DNA of 64,000 nt from Agilicoccus flavus (GTDB lineage: Bacteria; Actinomycetota; Actinomycetes; Actinomycetales; Dermatophilaceae): assembly GCF_014857905.1 (NCBI RefSeq), contig NZ_JACYXE010000006.1:186001-250000 (forward strand), in the 5' to 3' direction. A program made the position numbers and the translations under genes. Each line of letters starts with the position of its first letter. Position 1 is the first letter of the stretch. This document shows positions 41,949 through 52,760 of this stretch, one piece after another. Under the pieces are notes generated by a model. It ran no database searches and was not told where the DNA came from. It saw only the letters and a list, made by a program, of their open reading frames with translations.

Positions 41949-41991
41949 CGCGCATGACCGAGATCGCCGAGACCGGAAAGAGGAACGTCTG

Positions 41992-42624
41992 ATGCCCGGA
42001 CCCCAGCGCCGTACGACCGGCGGCGAGGCCGGTGGCAGCGACCGCGCGGGCGGTCGCGACCGCCGCGATCGCGACAACCGCCGCGGCAACAACGCCGCCG
42101 ACGACCGCAACCAGTTCCTGGAGCGGGTCGTCACGATCAACCGTGTGAGCAAGGTCGTCCAGGGTGGCCGCCGCTTCAGCTTCACCGCGCTCGTCGTGGT
42201 CGGGGACGGCGACGGCACCGTGGGCGTCGGCTACGGCAAGGCCAAGGAGGTGCCCGCGGCGATCGCCAAGGGTGTCGAGGCCGCCAAGAAGTCCTTCTTC
42301 AAGGTGCCCCGCATCCAGGGCACGATCCCGCACCCCGTGCAGGGTGAGGCCGCCGCCGGCGTCGTCCTGCTCCGCCCCGCGTCGCCCGGTACCGGTGTCA
42401 TCGCCGGTGGTCCGGTGCGCGCCGTCCTCGAGTGCGCCGGCATCCACGACGTGCTGAGCAAGTCGCTCGGCTCGGACAACGCCATCAACATCGTCCACGC
42501 GACGGTGCAGGCGCTGAAGGACCTGGAGCGTCCCGAGTCGGTCGCGGCCCGCCGCGGCCTGCCGCTCGAGGACGTCGCCCCGGCGGCCATGCTCCGGGCC
42601 CGCGCGGCGGGGGTTGGTGCGTGA
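41992..42624 (+). CDS. rpsE: 30S ribosomal protein S5
   Basis: 210-aa decoding-fidelity protein. [20 protein letters not shown] and [15 protein letters not shown] are conserved. The first 38 residues are an Arg/Asp/Gly-rich extension, common in actinobacteria. ATG 41992 follows GAAAGAGGAA. Confidence 0.96.
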   Translation: MPGPQRRTTGGEAGGSDRAGGRDRRDRDNRRGNNAADDRNQFLERVVTINRVSKVVQGGRRFSFTALVVVGDGDGTVGVGYGKAKEVPAAIAKGVEAAKKSFFKVPRIQGTIPHPVQGEAAAGVVLLRPASPGTGVIAGGPVRAVLECAGIHDVLSKSLGSDNAINIVHATVQALKDLERPESVAARRGLPLEDVAPAAMLRARAAGVGA

Positions 42625-42806
42625 TGGCACGTCTCAAGGTGACCCAGACCCGATCCGAGATCGGTGGCAAGTCGAACCAGCGCGAGACGCTGCGTTCGCT
42701 GGGCCTCAAGCGGATCGGCGACTCCGTCGTCAAGGAGGACCGTCCCGAGTTCCGCGGGATGGTCCGCACGGTGGCCCACCTGGTCGCCGTCGAGGAGGTT
42801 GAGTGA
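42624..42806 (+). CDS. rpmD: 50S ribosomal protein L30
   Basis: 60-aa protein, [20 protein letters not shown]. Absent from some bacteria but usual here between rpsE and rplO; overlaps rpsE by one base. Confidence 0.96.
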   Translation: MARLKVTQTRSEIGGKSNQRETLRSLGLKRIGDSVVKEDRPEFRGMVRTVAHLVAVEEVE

Positions 42807-42808
42807 TC

Positions 42809-43282
42809 ATGGCCGGTACGCCGGACAAGACCGAGAAGACGCACGCGCTGAAGCCGCACCACCTGCGTCCCGCCCCCGGTGCCAAGTCCGCGCGCACGCG
42901 CGTCGGTCGCGGTGAGGGCAGCAAGGGCAAGACCGCCGGTCGCGGCACGAAGGGCACGAAGGCGCGTTACCAGGTGCCCGAGCGCTTCGAGGGTGGCCAG
43001 ATGCCGCTGCACATGCGCCTGCCTAAGCTGCGCGGGTTCACCAACCCGTTCCGCACGGAGTACCAGGTGGTCAACCTCGACCGCCTGAGCGCTCTTTACC
43101 CGGACGGCGGCACCGTCGGTGTCGACGACCTCGTGGCCAAGGGCGCCGTGCGCGCCGGACACCTGGTCAAGGTGCTCGGCGACGGTGAGCTCACCGCCAA
43201 GGTGGACGTCACCGCACACAAGTTCTCCGCCTCGGCGAAGAGCAAGATCGAAGCGGCGGGCGGCTCGGTCACCGAGCTGTGA
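42809..43282 (+). CDS. rplO: 50S ribosomal protein L15
   Basis: 157-aa protein with [20 protein letters not shown] and [18 protein letters not shown] 42809 has GAGGAGG 10 bases upstream; GTG 42803 (two residues longer, overlapping rpmD) is an equally possible start. Followed by a hairpin before secY. Confidence 0.95.
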   Translation: MAGTPDKTEKTHALKPHHLRPAPGAKSARTRVGRGEGSKGKTAGRGTKGTKARYQVPERFEGGQMPLHMRLPKLRGFTNPFRTEYQVVNLDRLSALYPDGGTVGVDDLVAKGAVRAGHLVKVLGDGELTAKVDVTAHKFSASAKSKIEAAGGSVTEL

Positions 43283-43289
43283 GTGTCGT

Positions 43290-43316
43290 CTCCGCCCGGG
43301 GTCATTCCGGGCGGAG
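43290..43316 (+). terminator. Hairpin after rplO
   Basis: A 10-bp stem (43290-43299 with 43307-43316) and 7-base loop lie 7 bases after rplO. It probably limits read-through into the secY-adk-map unit; a TACCGT (43367-43372) downstream is a possible -10 for secY. The remaining gap holds no gene. Confidence 0.6.
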
Positions 43317-43553
43317 CGACCCCGCCCCTGCACCCCGGGTGCCCGGCTCCGCCGGCCCCGGGGTGTTACCGTTGTCGAGGGGTATTCGCGCGCGGCCGAA
43401 CGGATCGTGGTGTCGGTCGAAGGGATTCGGCCGGGCGCCCGACGCGGTTCACGCGGGTATCGAACGTGGTGACGCGCATTCGGTGCGCGGGGCCGCGTCG
43501 GCGCATCGCGCGCCGCACTGATCGTCGGCGCTGAGCGCCATGGAGGAGGACGA

Positions 43554-44866
<1,313 letters not shown>

Positions 44867-44867
<1 letters not shown>

Positions 44868-45439
44868 TGCGACTGATCATCCTCGGCCCCCCCGGAGCCG
44901 GCAAGGGCACGCAGGCCGCCCGGATCGCCGGCGAGCTCGGTGTCCCGGCGATCTCGACGGGCGACATCTTCCGATCGAACATCAAGGGCGGGACGGAGCT
45001 CGGCCGCAAGGTGGCCGACATCCTCGCCGCCGGCCGGTACGTGCCGGACTCGGTGACCAACGAGATCGTCGCGGACCGTCTGGCCCAGCCGGACGCGGCG
45101 GCGGGGTTCCTGCTCGACGGGTACCCCCGCACGCCCGACCAGGTCGGCGCCCTGGACCAGATGCTCGCCGCGGACGGCAAGAGCCTCGACCACGTGCTCG
45201 AGCTGCAGGTGCCCGTCGACGTCGTGGTCGAGCGTCTCCTCAAGCGGGCGCAGATCGAGGGTCGGGCCGACGACACCGAGGACGTCGTCCGGGAGCGGCT
45301 GGCCGTGTACACCCGCGAGACCGAGCCGCTGGCGGCCCGGTACGCCGAGCGGGGACTGCTCCGCACGGTCGACGGGACGGGCGACGTCGACGACGTGTTC
45401 GCGCGCCTCATGGGGGCTCTCCGGGCCACCGCGGCCTGA
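44867..45439 (+). CDS. adk: Adenylate kinase
   Basis: 190-aa short-lid form interconverting AMP, ATP and ADP. P-loop GPPGAGKGTQ is at residues 7-16, the AMP-binding LDGYPRT near 83-89. No zinc-binding lid insertion. Coupled to secY, as in most actinobacteria. Confidence 0.96.
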
Positions 45440-45505
45440 CCGGCCCGGCCGCCCGGCACGACCACACACGACCCTTCGGGAGACGACCCCTGTGACGCGA
45501 GTCCC

Positions 45506-46336
45506 GTGATCTTCGGACGCCCCCGCCTCGAGACGAAGAGCGACGACGAGCTGCGTGCCATGCGACGCGCCGGTCTGGTCGTGGCGCAGACGCTCGACCT
45601 GCTCGCGCAGAGCGCGCGGCCCGGTCTGACGACCCTGGATCTCGACGTCCTAGCGCGCGAGTTCATCACCGGCCACGGCGCGCGCCCCTCGTTCCCCGAC
45701 GTGCCGGGCTACCGCCACACCCTGTGCGTGAGCGTCGACGAGCAGGTCGTCCACGGGATCCCGGGGGAGCGGGTGCTGCGGGCGGGCGACGTGGTGTCCA
45801 TCGACTGCGGGGCGAGCGTCGACGGCTGGCACGGCGACGCGGCGATCACGCTCGTCGTGGACGGGCAGGCCCGCACCCCGCAGGAAGCGGCCCTCGTCGC
45901 GGACACCCTGGCGTCGCTGTGGGCCGGCGTCTCGGCCTTCGCCGTCGGCGGCCACGTCGGTGACCTCGGTGCGGCGGTGGAGGGCCACCTCGAGGCCACC
46001 GGCCGCGGATACGGTGTCGTCGACGAGTACGAGGGCCACGGCATCGGCCGCGAGATGCACATGGACCCACCCGTGCCCAACGTCCGGTCGTCCCGGCGCG
46101 GGCCGAAGGTGCGCTCCGGGGCCACCGTCGCGATCGAGCCGATGGTCACGCTGGGCACGCCCGACACGCTCGTGCTCGACGACGACTGGACCGTCGTGTC
46201 GGCCGACGGCACCACGGCCGCGCACTGGGAGCACACGGTGGCGGTCACCGATGCCGGTCTCTGGGTGCTCACCGCGCTCGACGGTGGAAAGGCTCAGTTG
46301 TCGGCGGTCGGCGCCCCGTTCGCTCCGCTCGACTGA
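45506..46336 (+). CDS. map: Methionine aminopeptidase type I
   Basis: 276-aa dinuclear metalloprotease that removes initiator methionine. Ligands are D100 and D111 (SIDCGASVDGWHGDA), H178 (EGHGIG), E211 (AIEPMV) and E242 (WEHTVAV). GTG 45506 is chosen for the FGRPRLETKSDDELRAMRRAG start. It lacks an SH3-type N-terminal linker. Confidence 0.95.
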   Translation: MIFGRPRLETKSDDELRAMRRAGLVVAQTLDLLAQSARPGLTTLDLDVLAREFITGHGARPSFPDVPGYRHTLCVSVDEQVVHGIPGERVLRAGDVVSIDCGASVDGWHGDAAITLVVDGQARTPQEAALVADTLASLWAGVSAFAVGGHVGDLGAAVEGHLEATGRGYGVVDEYEGHGIGREMHMDPPVPNVRSSRRGPKVRSGATVAIEPMVTLGTPDTLVLDDDWTVVSADGTTAAHWEHTVAVTDAGLWVLTALDGGKAQLSAVGAPFAPLD

Positions 46337-46394
46337 CCCGTAAAGCGGCGCGCGCCGCGGTCCCGGGCCGCGGTGCCCGGTGTCTGCCGGGGGA

Positions 46395-46424
46395 TTCGCC
46401 TGTGGCGGGCGGCTGCACTAGACT
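46395..46424 (+). promoter_or_regulatory. Probable promoter of infA-rpmJ-rpsM-rpsK-rpsD-rpoA-rplQ
   Basis: TTCGCC (46395-46400), 18-base spacer and TAGACT (46419-46424) lie in the 310-base gap between map and infA. The leader would be about 215 bases; no other feature is seen in the gap. Confidence 0.5.
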
Positions 46425-46646
46425 GGTGTGTCGGCTCAGGTATGTCCGGTCTACAGGCGTCCCGGGCGGGTGGACACGTTCGCCCGTCCTGCCTGTTCCG
46501 CCGCCCGCAGGGGTGTGCGGTGACCGGAACGGTCGCTCTTCCCCGCTTCGGTGCGAAGGCGACGTCCTGCGCCCGGTCGGCCGGATGGCCGGCCGAACAC
46601 GGTCGTGCCGGTCCCGGCACGACACGACTCACGGAATGTGGAGGAC

Positions 46647-46868
46647 ATGGCTAAGAAGGACGGAGTCATCGAGATCGAGGGCACGATCGTCGAAGCCCTC
46701 CCGAACGCGATGTTTCGGGTGGAGCTGACCAACGGTCACAAGGTTCTCGCTCACATCTCGGGCAAGATGCGTCAGCACTACATCCGGATCCTCCCCGAGG
46801 ACCGGGTCGTGGTCGAGCTGAGCCCGTATGACCTCTCCCGCGGCCGCATCGTCTTCCGCTACCGCTGA
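46647..46868 (+). CDS. infA: Translation initiation factor IF-1
   Basis: 73-aa OB-fold protein that occupies the A site during initiation. [20 protein letters not shown] is diagnostic. GTGGAGGAC precedes the ATG. Confidence 0.97.
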   Translation: MAKKDGVIEIEGTIVEALPNAMFRVELTNGHKVLAHISGKMRQHYIRILPEDRVVVELSPYDLSRGRIVFRYR

Positions 46869-46963
46869 CCACCGTGACGCCGGCACCCGCCGGCGTCTCC
46901 ACCACCCGGGCCGGGCCGCTTCGTGCGGTGGCGCGTCCGGGTCGATCCGAAGACGGCAGGCAG

Positions 46964-47077
46964 ATGAAGGTTCAGCCGAGCGTCAAGAAGATCTGCGACA
47001 AGTGCAAGGTCATCCGCCGCAACGGACGGGTCATGGTCATCTGCCAGGACCCGCGCCACAAGCAGCGGCAGGGCTGA
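46964..47077 (+). CDS. rpmJ: 50S ribosomal protein L36 (zinc form)
   Basis: 37-aa protein, [20 protein letters not shown], with the C-C-C-H zinc set (CDKC, CQDPRH) intact. ATG 46964; too short for routine gene length cut-offs but unambiguous. Confidence 0.96.
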   Translation: MKVQPSVKKICDKCKVIRRNGRVMVICQDPRHKQRQG

Positions 47078-47266
47078 CGCCCCCTCGCACGACGTCGTCG
47101 AGCTTCACCAGGACGCGACGACTCTCGACAGCAGCACCCGGCCCCGGGCCCGCGACGCGGACCCGGACGTCACCCCCGGCACGGAGGCCGGGGACCGCAC
47201 CGCCTGCGGGCGGCCGCGGACCGGTGTTGCTCCAGACCTCCGAACGAACAGGGAGAACAACCCCAC

Positions 47267-47641
47267 ATGGCACGTCTTGTCGGAGTGGACCTCCCGCGCG
47301 AGAAGCGCGTGGAGATCGCTCTCACCTACATCTTCGGCGTGGGCCGCACCCGCGCGAAGGAGGCCGTCCAGGCCGCCGGCATCGACTCGGCGACCCGGGT
47401 CCGCGATCTCGCGGACGAGGACCTCGTCAAGCTGCGCGACTTCCTCGAGGGCAACTACAAGCTCGAGGGTGACCTCCGCCGCGAGGTGGCCGCCGACATC
47501 CGACGCAAGGTCGAGATCGGCAGCTACCAGGGTCTGCGCCACCGGCGCGGTCTGCCCGTCCGCGGCCAGCGCACCAAGACCAACGCGCGTACCCGCAAGG
47601 GCCCCAAGCGCACCGTCGCGGGCAAGAAGAAGGCCAAGTAA
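47267..47641 (+). CDS. rpsM: 30S ribosomal protein S13
   Basis: 124-aa head protein forming bridges to the 50S subunit. [20 protein letters not shown] start and [20 protein letters not shown] end are diagnostic. Confidence 0.97.
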   Translation: MARLVGVDLPREKRVEIALTYIFGVGRTRAKEAVQAAGIDSATRVRDLADEDLVKLRDFLEGNYKLEGDLRREVAADIRRKVEIGSYQGLRHRRGLPVRGQRTKTNARTRKGPKRTVAGKKKAK

Positions 47642-47738
47642 GGCACGCGGGGGCTCGCCCCCGCCCGGGCCGCGTCTCGCGCGCCCGGTCCCTTGCTCCG
47701 CCGGACATCGCCGAAGAACCTCGTAGGAAAGAGAACTC

Positions 47739-48146
47739 ATGCCTCCCAAGGGCCGCATGGCTGCGGGCGCCAAGAAGGTGCGCCGCAAGGAGAAGAAGAA
47801 CGTCGCCCACGGGCACGCTCACATCAAGAGCACGTTCAACAACACGATCGTCTCGATCACGGACCCCACGGGCGCCGTGATCTCGTGGGCCTCGGCCGGC
47901 CAGGTCGGCTTCAAGGGCTCACGCAAGTCCACCCCGTTCGCCGCTCAGATGGCGGCCGAGGCCGCCGCGCGCCGCGCCATGGAGCACGGCATGCGCAAGG
48001 TCGAGGTTTTCGTCAAGGGTCCGGGTTCCGGTCGCGAGACCGCGATCCGCTCGCTCACCGCGACCGGCCTGGAGGTCGGTTCGATCAGTGACGTCACGCC
48101 CACGCCGCACAACGGTGTCCGCCCGCCCAAGCGTCGCCGCGTCTGA
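47739..48146 (+). CDS. rpsK: 30S ribosomal protein S11
   Basis: 135-aa platform protein near the E site. [20 protein letters not shown] and the C-terminal [16 protein letters not shown] are typical. Confidence 0.97.
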   Translation: MPPKGRMAAGAKKVRRKEKKNVAHGHAHIKSTFNNTIVSITDPTGAVISWASAGQVGFKGSRKSTPFAAQMAAEAAARRAMEHGMRKVEVFVKGPGSGRETAIRSLTATGLEVGSISDVTPTPHNGVRPPKRRRV

Positions 48147-48165
48147 GAATCGGGAGAAGTAGAAC

Positions 48166-48774
48166 ATGGCTCGTTACACCGGCCCCATCACGAAGAAGTC
48201 CCGCCGTCTCAAGACCGACCTCGTCGGTGGCGACAAGAACTTCGAGAACCGCCCCTTCCCGCCCGGACAGCACGGCCGCGGCCGCATCCAGGAGAAGGAG
48301 TACCTGCACCAGCTCCAGGAGAAGCAGAAGGCCCGCTTCACCTACGGCGTCATGGAGAAGCAGTTCCGTGGCTACTACGAGGAGGCGGTGCGTCGCCAGG
48401 GCAAGACCGGCGAGAACCTGCTCCAGATCCTCGAGTCGCGCCTCGACAACGTCGTGTACCGCGCCGGGCTCGCCCGCACGCGTCGCGCCGCCCGTCAGCT
48501 CGTGACGCACGGTCACTTCCACGTCAACGGTCAGCGCGTCGACGTCCCGTCGTACCGCGTCAGCCAGTACGACATCATCGACGTCCGCCCCAAGTCGCGT
48601 GAGACGTTCCCGTTCGAGCTGGCCCGCCAGACGTTCGGCGACCGCCCCGTCCCGGCGTGGCTGAAGGTCGTCCCGGGCACGCTGCAGATCCTCGTGCACC
48701 AGCTCCCGGTGCGCGAGCAGATCGACACGGTGCTCACCGAGCAGCTCATCGTGGAGCTCTACTCCAAGAACTGA
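48166..48774 (+). CDS. rpsD: 30S ribosomal protein S4
   Basis: 202-aa primary 16S rRNA-binding protein and fidelity determinant; in E. coli it represses the alpha operon. S4 RNA-binding domain [20 protein letters not shown] is intact. No zinc cysteines in the N-terminus (C- form). Confidence 0.97.
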   Translation: MARYTGPITKKSRRLKTDLVGGDKNFENRPFPPGQHGRGRIQEKEYLHQLQEKQKARFTYGVMEKQFRGYYEEAVRRQGKTGENLLQILESRLDNVVYRAGLARTRRAARQLVTHGHFHVNGQRVDVPSYRVSQYDIIDVRPKSRETFPFELARQTFGDRPVPAWLKVVPGTLQILVHQLPVREQIDTVLTEQLIVELYSKN

Positions 48775-48983
48775 GTCTGCGATCGCGGCCCGGACGTCCG
48801 ACGTTCGGGCCGCGGACACGCGCACGCCTCGTCGTGCACCCGGGCCGGCCGCGCCCCGCGAGAGCGGGGCCGCGGTCGGCCGAAGGTCCGTTCGTGGACA
48901 GAGACGAACGGGCCGCCGGTCTCGCGGAGGCCGGCACGTTCATGGGCCTCATATAGCGGGGGTCCGTGGGAAGGAAGACACCA

Positions 48984-50000
48984 GTGCTCATCGCACAGCG
49001 CCCCGTCCTCTCCGAGGAGGTCGTGTCCCCGGCTCGATCGCGGTTCGTCATCGAGCCCCTCGAGCCCGGCTTCGGCTACACCCTGGGCAACAGCCTTCGT
49101 CGCACCCTCCTGTCGAGCATTCCCGGTGCGGCCGTCACCAGCATCCGCATCGACGGCGTGCTGCACGAGTTCTCGACGATCTCCGGGGTGAAGGAGGACG
49201 TCACCGAGCTCATCCTCAACATCAAGGGCCTCGTCGTCAGCAGCGAGCACGACGAGCCGGTCGTCATGTACCTGCGCAAGCAGGGTGCGGGCGCCGTCAC
49301 GGCCGCGGACATCGCGCCGCCGGCCGGGGTCGAGGTGCACAACCCCGACCTCCACCTCGCCACGCTCAACGAGCAGGGCAAGGTCGAGATGGAGCTGACC
49401 GTCGAGCGTGGCCGCGGCTACGTCTCGGCCTCGCAGAACAAGGCGGGGGACGCCGAGATCGGCCGCATCCCCGTCGACTCGATCTACTCGCCGGTCCTCG
49501 CCGTCACCTACAAGGTGGAGGCCACGCGTGTCGAGCAGCGCACCGACTTCGACAAGCTCGTCGTCGACGTCGAGACGAAGAACTCGATGGCTCCCCGCGA
49601 CGCGCTCGCCTCGGCCGGGAAGACGCTCGTCGAGCTGTTCGGGCTGGCCCGCGAGCTCAACGTCGAGGCCGAGGGCATCGACATGGGCCCGTCGCCGACG
49701 GACGCGGCGCTCGCCGCCGACCTGGCGCTGCCGATCGAGGACCTCGACCTCACGGTCCGCTCGTACAACTGCCTCAAGCGCGAGGGCATCCACACCGTGG
49801 GTGAGCTCGTCGGGCGCAGCGAGGCGGACCTCCTCGACATCCGCAACTTCGGTGCGAAGTCGATCGACGAGGTCAAGGCGAAGCTCGTCGGCATGGGCCT
49901 GCAGCTCAAGGACAGCCCGCCCGGGTTCGACCCGAGCGCCATCGCCGACCGGTACGACGAGGACGACGACGCCGCGTTCGCCGAGGACGAGCAGTACTGA
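48984..50000 (+). CDS. rpoA: DNA-directed RNA polymerase alpha subunit
   Basis: 338-aa assembly subunit with N-terminal dimerisation domain ([20 protein letters not shown]) and C-terminal domain ([20 protein letters not shown]) that contacts UP elements and activators. GTG 48984 with GGAAGGAAG (48969-48977) is chosen; the GTG at 48966 precedes the ribosome site. Ends with an acidic tail. Confidence 0.96.
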   Translation: MLIAQRPVLSEEVVSPARSRFVIEPLEPGFGYTLGNSLRRTLLSSIPGAAVTSIRIDGVLHEFSTISGVKEDVTELILNIKGLVVSSEHDEPVVMYLRKQGAGAVTAADIAPPAGVEVHNPDLHLATLNEQGKVEMELTVERGRGYVSASQNKAGDAEIGRIPVDSIYSPVLAVTYKVEATRVEQRTDFDKLVVDVETKNSMAPRDALASAGKTLVELFGLARELNVEAEGIDMGPSPTDAALAADLALPIEDLDLTVRSYNCLKREGIHTVGELVGRSEADLLDIRNFGAKSIDEVKAKLVGMGLQLKDSPPGFDPSAIADRYDEDDDAAFAEDEQY

Positions 50001-50067
50001 CCGACCCGCGTGACTGTTCCGCCTCGGTGCCCGCCGGCGCGGTTCGGTCGAATCATTAGGAGACACC

Positions 50068-50637
50068 ATGCCTACCCCCACCAAGGGTCCCCGCCTCGGC
50101 GGCGGCCCGGCCCACGAGCGGCTCATCCTGGCCAACCTCGCCACGGCGCTCTTCCAGCACGACCGCATCACGACGACGGAGGCCAAGGCGAAGCGCCTGC
50201 GCCCCCTCGCCGAGCGGCTCGTGACGTTCGCCAAGCGCGGTGACCTGTCCGCTCGTCGCCGCGTCCTCACCGTCGTGCGCGACAAGGGTGCCGTCCACCG
50301 TCTCTTCACGGAGATCGCGCCCGACGTCGCCGCCCGCCCGGGTGGGTACACGCGCATCACGAAGATCGGCCCCCGCAAGGGCGACAACGCCCCCATGGCC
50401 GTCATCGAGCTCGTGCGTGAGCCCTTCTCCCCGAAGCAGGCGACGGTGAAGGAGGCGGAGGCCGCCACCACGCGCGCCGCCGCCGACGCCGCGCCGACGG
50501 ACAAGGACGAGGCCGACGTCGAGGCCACCCCGGCGGCCGCGACGGAGACGACCGAGTCGACGGAGACGACCGAGTCGGCGGAGACGACCGAGGCTGCCCC
50601 GGCCGACGAGGCCCCGGAGAACACCGACTCCAAGTGA
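50068..50637 (+). CDS. rplQ: 50S ribosomal protein L17
   Basis: 189-aa protein. The conserved L17 domain covers the first 115 or so residues ([20 protein letters not shown]). The remainder is an Ala/Glu/Thr-rich tail with [16 protein letters not shown] repeats. Tails of this kind occur in actinobacterial L17. It closes the alpha operon. Confidence 0.95.
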   Translation: MPTPTKGPRLGGGPAHERLILANLATALFQHDRITTTEAKAKRLRPLAERLVTFAKRGDLSARRRVLTVVRDKGAVHRLFTEIAPDVAARPGGYTRITKIGPRKGDNAPMAVIELVREPFSPKQATVKEAEAATTRAAADAAPTDKDEADVEATPAAATETTESTETTESAETTEAAPADEAPENTDSK

Positions 50638-50672
50638 GCGATGCCGCGGCGCGCGTCGCGGCAGACCACACG

Positions 50673-50715
50673 GGCGACCCCCGACCCGATCCCCGCGATC
50701 GGGCCGGGGGTCGCC
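50673..50715 (+). terminator. Terminator after rplQ
   Basis: An 11-bp outer stem (50673-50683 with 50705-50715), one mismatch and a 7-bp inner stem (50685-50691 with 50697-50703) with 5-base loop. It ends the S10-spc-alpha cluster. Confidence 0.8.
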
Positions 50716-50760
50716 GCGTGTCCCGGGCTCGGACCACCCTCACACGCAGGTCCGCCCACG

Positions 50761-50766
50761 TAGACT
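50761..50766 (+). promoter_or_regulatory. Probable -10 of the serine hydrolase-truA unit
   Basis: TAGACT, identical to the -10 candidates of tuf and infA, lies between the rplQ terminator and the ATG at 50833. No clear -35. Confidence 0.4.
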
Positions 50767-50832
50767 GATCTCACGGCACGAGGGTGCCGATGACGCCCGC
50801 GACGCGGGCGCCCACCTCCGAAGGACCACGCC

Positions 50833-51843
50833 ATGACCCGAGTCCGCCGCGACCGCGCGGTCCGGCGCGCCCGCCTCGTCGTCACCGCGACTGCGGCCCT
50901 CGCCACGGCCGGAGTGGTGGGGTCGCCCGCGCCGGCGTCGGCCGCCGGGCCCGCCCGTCTGGCGTCGCCGGCCACGGCGGTCCAGGGAACGGTGGGGTCG
51001 CCGGCCTCGGCCGCGCTCGAGGCCGAGCTCGAGGGATCGGCGTCCCTGCGGCGCGAGCTGCGGGCCGCGTTCGGTTCGTCCGCCGACGAGGTGTCGGTCG
51101 CGGTGCGGGACCGCCGCACGGGTGCGGTGTTCACGTACAACCCCGGGCTCACGAACTGCACCGGCAGCATCGTCAAGGTCATGGTCCTCACGGCGATCAT
51201 CCGGGATCGTCGCGCCGGCGGGCGCTTCCTCAGCGCCGGCCAGCAGCGCCTCGCCGAGCGCATGATCCGGTTCAGCGACAACGACGCGACGACGAGCCTG
51301 CTGCGCCAGGCGGGCGGTCGGTCCGCGCTCGACCGGGTCGCGCGGGCCGCGGGCATGACGTCGACGCGGTCGGCCGGATCGTGGGGAAGGACCGCCACGA
51401 CGGCGCCGGACCAGCTCAGGCTCATGGACGCGCTCGTCGCGCCGCGCTCGACGCTGTTGTCGGCGCGCGACCGCGCCTACGTGCTCCGGCTCATGGGCCG
51501 GGTCTCACCCGAGCAGCGCTGGGGCGTGGGACGGGTCCCGGCCGGCGTGCGGGCGCAGGTGAAGAACGGCTGGGTGCCCCTGAGCCCCAAGGGGTGGCGC
51601 GTCAACAGCATCGGGCACGCGAGCGGGGCGGGGCGCGACTACACCATGGCCGTCCTGTCCTACCGGAACGCGTCGATGGGCGAGGGCGTGCGCCACGTGA
51701 ACGACGCGTCGCGCATCGTCGGCGCCCACCTCTCGCGTTCGCGCGGGGCGTCGGTGCGGCCGGCGGTGAGCGGGTCCGCCGCGGCGAGTGCGCTGAGCAG
51801 GGCGAGCGTGGCGGCGCTGTCGCAGCCCCGCCCGATCTGGTGA
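50833..51843 (+). CDS. Secreted serine hydrolase, class A beta-lactamase/DD-peptidase-like
   Basis: 336-aa exported protein with an Arg-rich, Ala-rich signal peptide (about 1-38, ending ASA). The penicillin-recognising fold motifs are S112-I-V-K115, S148-D-N150 and K244-N-G246. The third motif is KNG rather than KTG/KSG. The usual class A glutamate loop (ExxLN) is not obvious. A hydrolase acting on cell-wall peptides is more likely than a true beta-lactamase. Ser/Ala-rich C-terminal tail. GAAGGA precedes the ATG; the stop overlaps truA. Confidence 0.82.
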   Translation: MTRVRRDRAVRRARLVVTATAALATAGVVGSPAPASAAGPARLASPATAVQGTVGSPASAALEAELEGSASLRRELRAAFGSSADEVSVAVRDRRTGAVFTYNPGLTNCTGSIVKVMVLTAIIRDRRAGGRFLSAGQQRLAERMIRFSDNDATTSLLRQAGGRSALDRVARAAGMTSTRSAGSWGRTATTAPDQLRLMDALVAPRSTLLSARDRAYVLRLMGRVSPEQRWGVGRVPAGVRAQVKNGWVPLSPKGWRVNSIGHASGAGRDYTMAVLSYRNASMGEGVRHVNDASRIVGAHLSRSRGASVRPAVSGSAAASALSRASVAALSQPRPIW

Positions 51844-52760
51844 CGGACCCGAGCGCCGGGCCGGGCACCGGCCCCTCGGATCCGCACCTGCGCCTGCGCC
51901 TCGACTTCGCCTACGACGGCACCGACTTCTCGGGCTGGGCGGCCCAGCCCGGCCTGCGGACCGTCGAGGGGGAACTGACCGCCGCCCTGGCCCGCATCCT
52001 GCGGTTGCGGGAGCCGGCCCGGGTCACCGTGGCCGGCCGCACCGACGCAGGCGTCCACGCGCGCGGGGCCGTCGCCCACGTCGACGTCCCGGCCTCCGCT
52101 TGGGCGGCGCTGCCCGGTCGCTCGCGCAGGCCGCCCGCCGACGCCGCGCTCACGCGGTTGGCCGGGGTGCTTCCCGGTGACGTCGTGGTGCGGCGCGTCG
52201 CGCCGGCCCCGGACGGGTTCGACGCCCGCTTCTCGGCCATCTCGCGCCGCTACGCCTACCGGCTGTGCGACGTCCCCGGCGGGCTCGACCCGCTTCGCCG
52301 GAGGGACACGGTCACCGTGCAGGGGCCGCTCGACCTGGACGCGATGAACGCCGCGTCGGCGGCGCTGTGCGGGTTGCAGGACTTCGCCGCGTTCTGCAAG
52401 CGGCGCGAGGGCGCGACGACCGTGCGCACCCTGCTCACGTTCGACTGGCACCGCACCGGTCCGCTCGTCGTGGGCCGCGTCGTCGCCGACGCGTTCTGTC
52501 ACTCGATGGTGCGCTCGCTCGTCGGGGCGGTCGTGCCGGTCGGGCAGGGGCGCCGCCCGGTCGCGTGGCCCGCGCAGGTGCTCTCGGCCGCCCGCCGCGA
52601 CTCGGGCGTGACCGTCATGCCGGCCCACGGGCTGAGCCTGGCCGAGGTCGCCTACCCGCCGGAGCACGAGCTCGCGGCCCGGGCCCACGCCGCGCGCCGC
52701 CGCCGCGACGAGCCGCCCGTCGCCGTGGAGCCCGGCCCGGGACAGGACGCCCGGGGATGA
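51840..52760 (+). CDS. truA: tRNA pseudouridine(38-40) synthase TruA
   Basis: 306-aa enzyme that modifies the anticodon arm. Catalytic D69 lies in AGRTDAGVHARG; RLDFAYDGTDFSGWAAQPG opens the domain and FCHSMVRSLVGAVV is near the C-terminus. GTG 51840 overlaps the preceding stop. truA normally follows rplQ directly; here the serine hydrolase is interposed. Arg/Pro-rich C-terminal tail. Confidence 0.93.
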   Translation: MTDPSAGPGTGPSDPHLRLRLDFAYDGTDFSGWAAQPGLRTVEGELTAALARILRLREPARVTVAGRTDAGVHARGAVAHVDVPASAWAALPGRSRRPPADAALTRLAGVLPGDVVVRRVAPAPDGFDARFSAISRRYAYRLCDVPGGLDPLRRRDTVTVQGPLDLDAMNAASAALCGLQDFAAFCKRREGATTVRTLLTFDWHRTGPLVVGRVVADAFCHSMVRSLVGAVVPVGQGRRPVAWPAQVLSAARRDSGVTVMPAHGLSLAEVAYPPEHELAARAHAARRRRDEPPVAVEPGPGQDARG

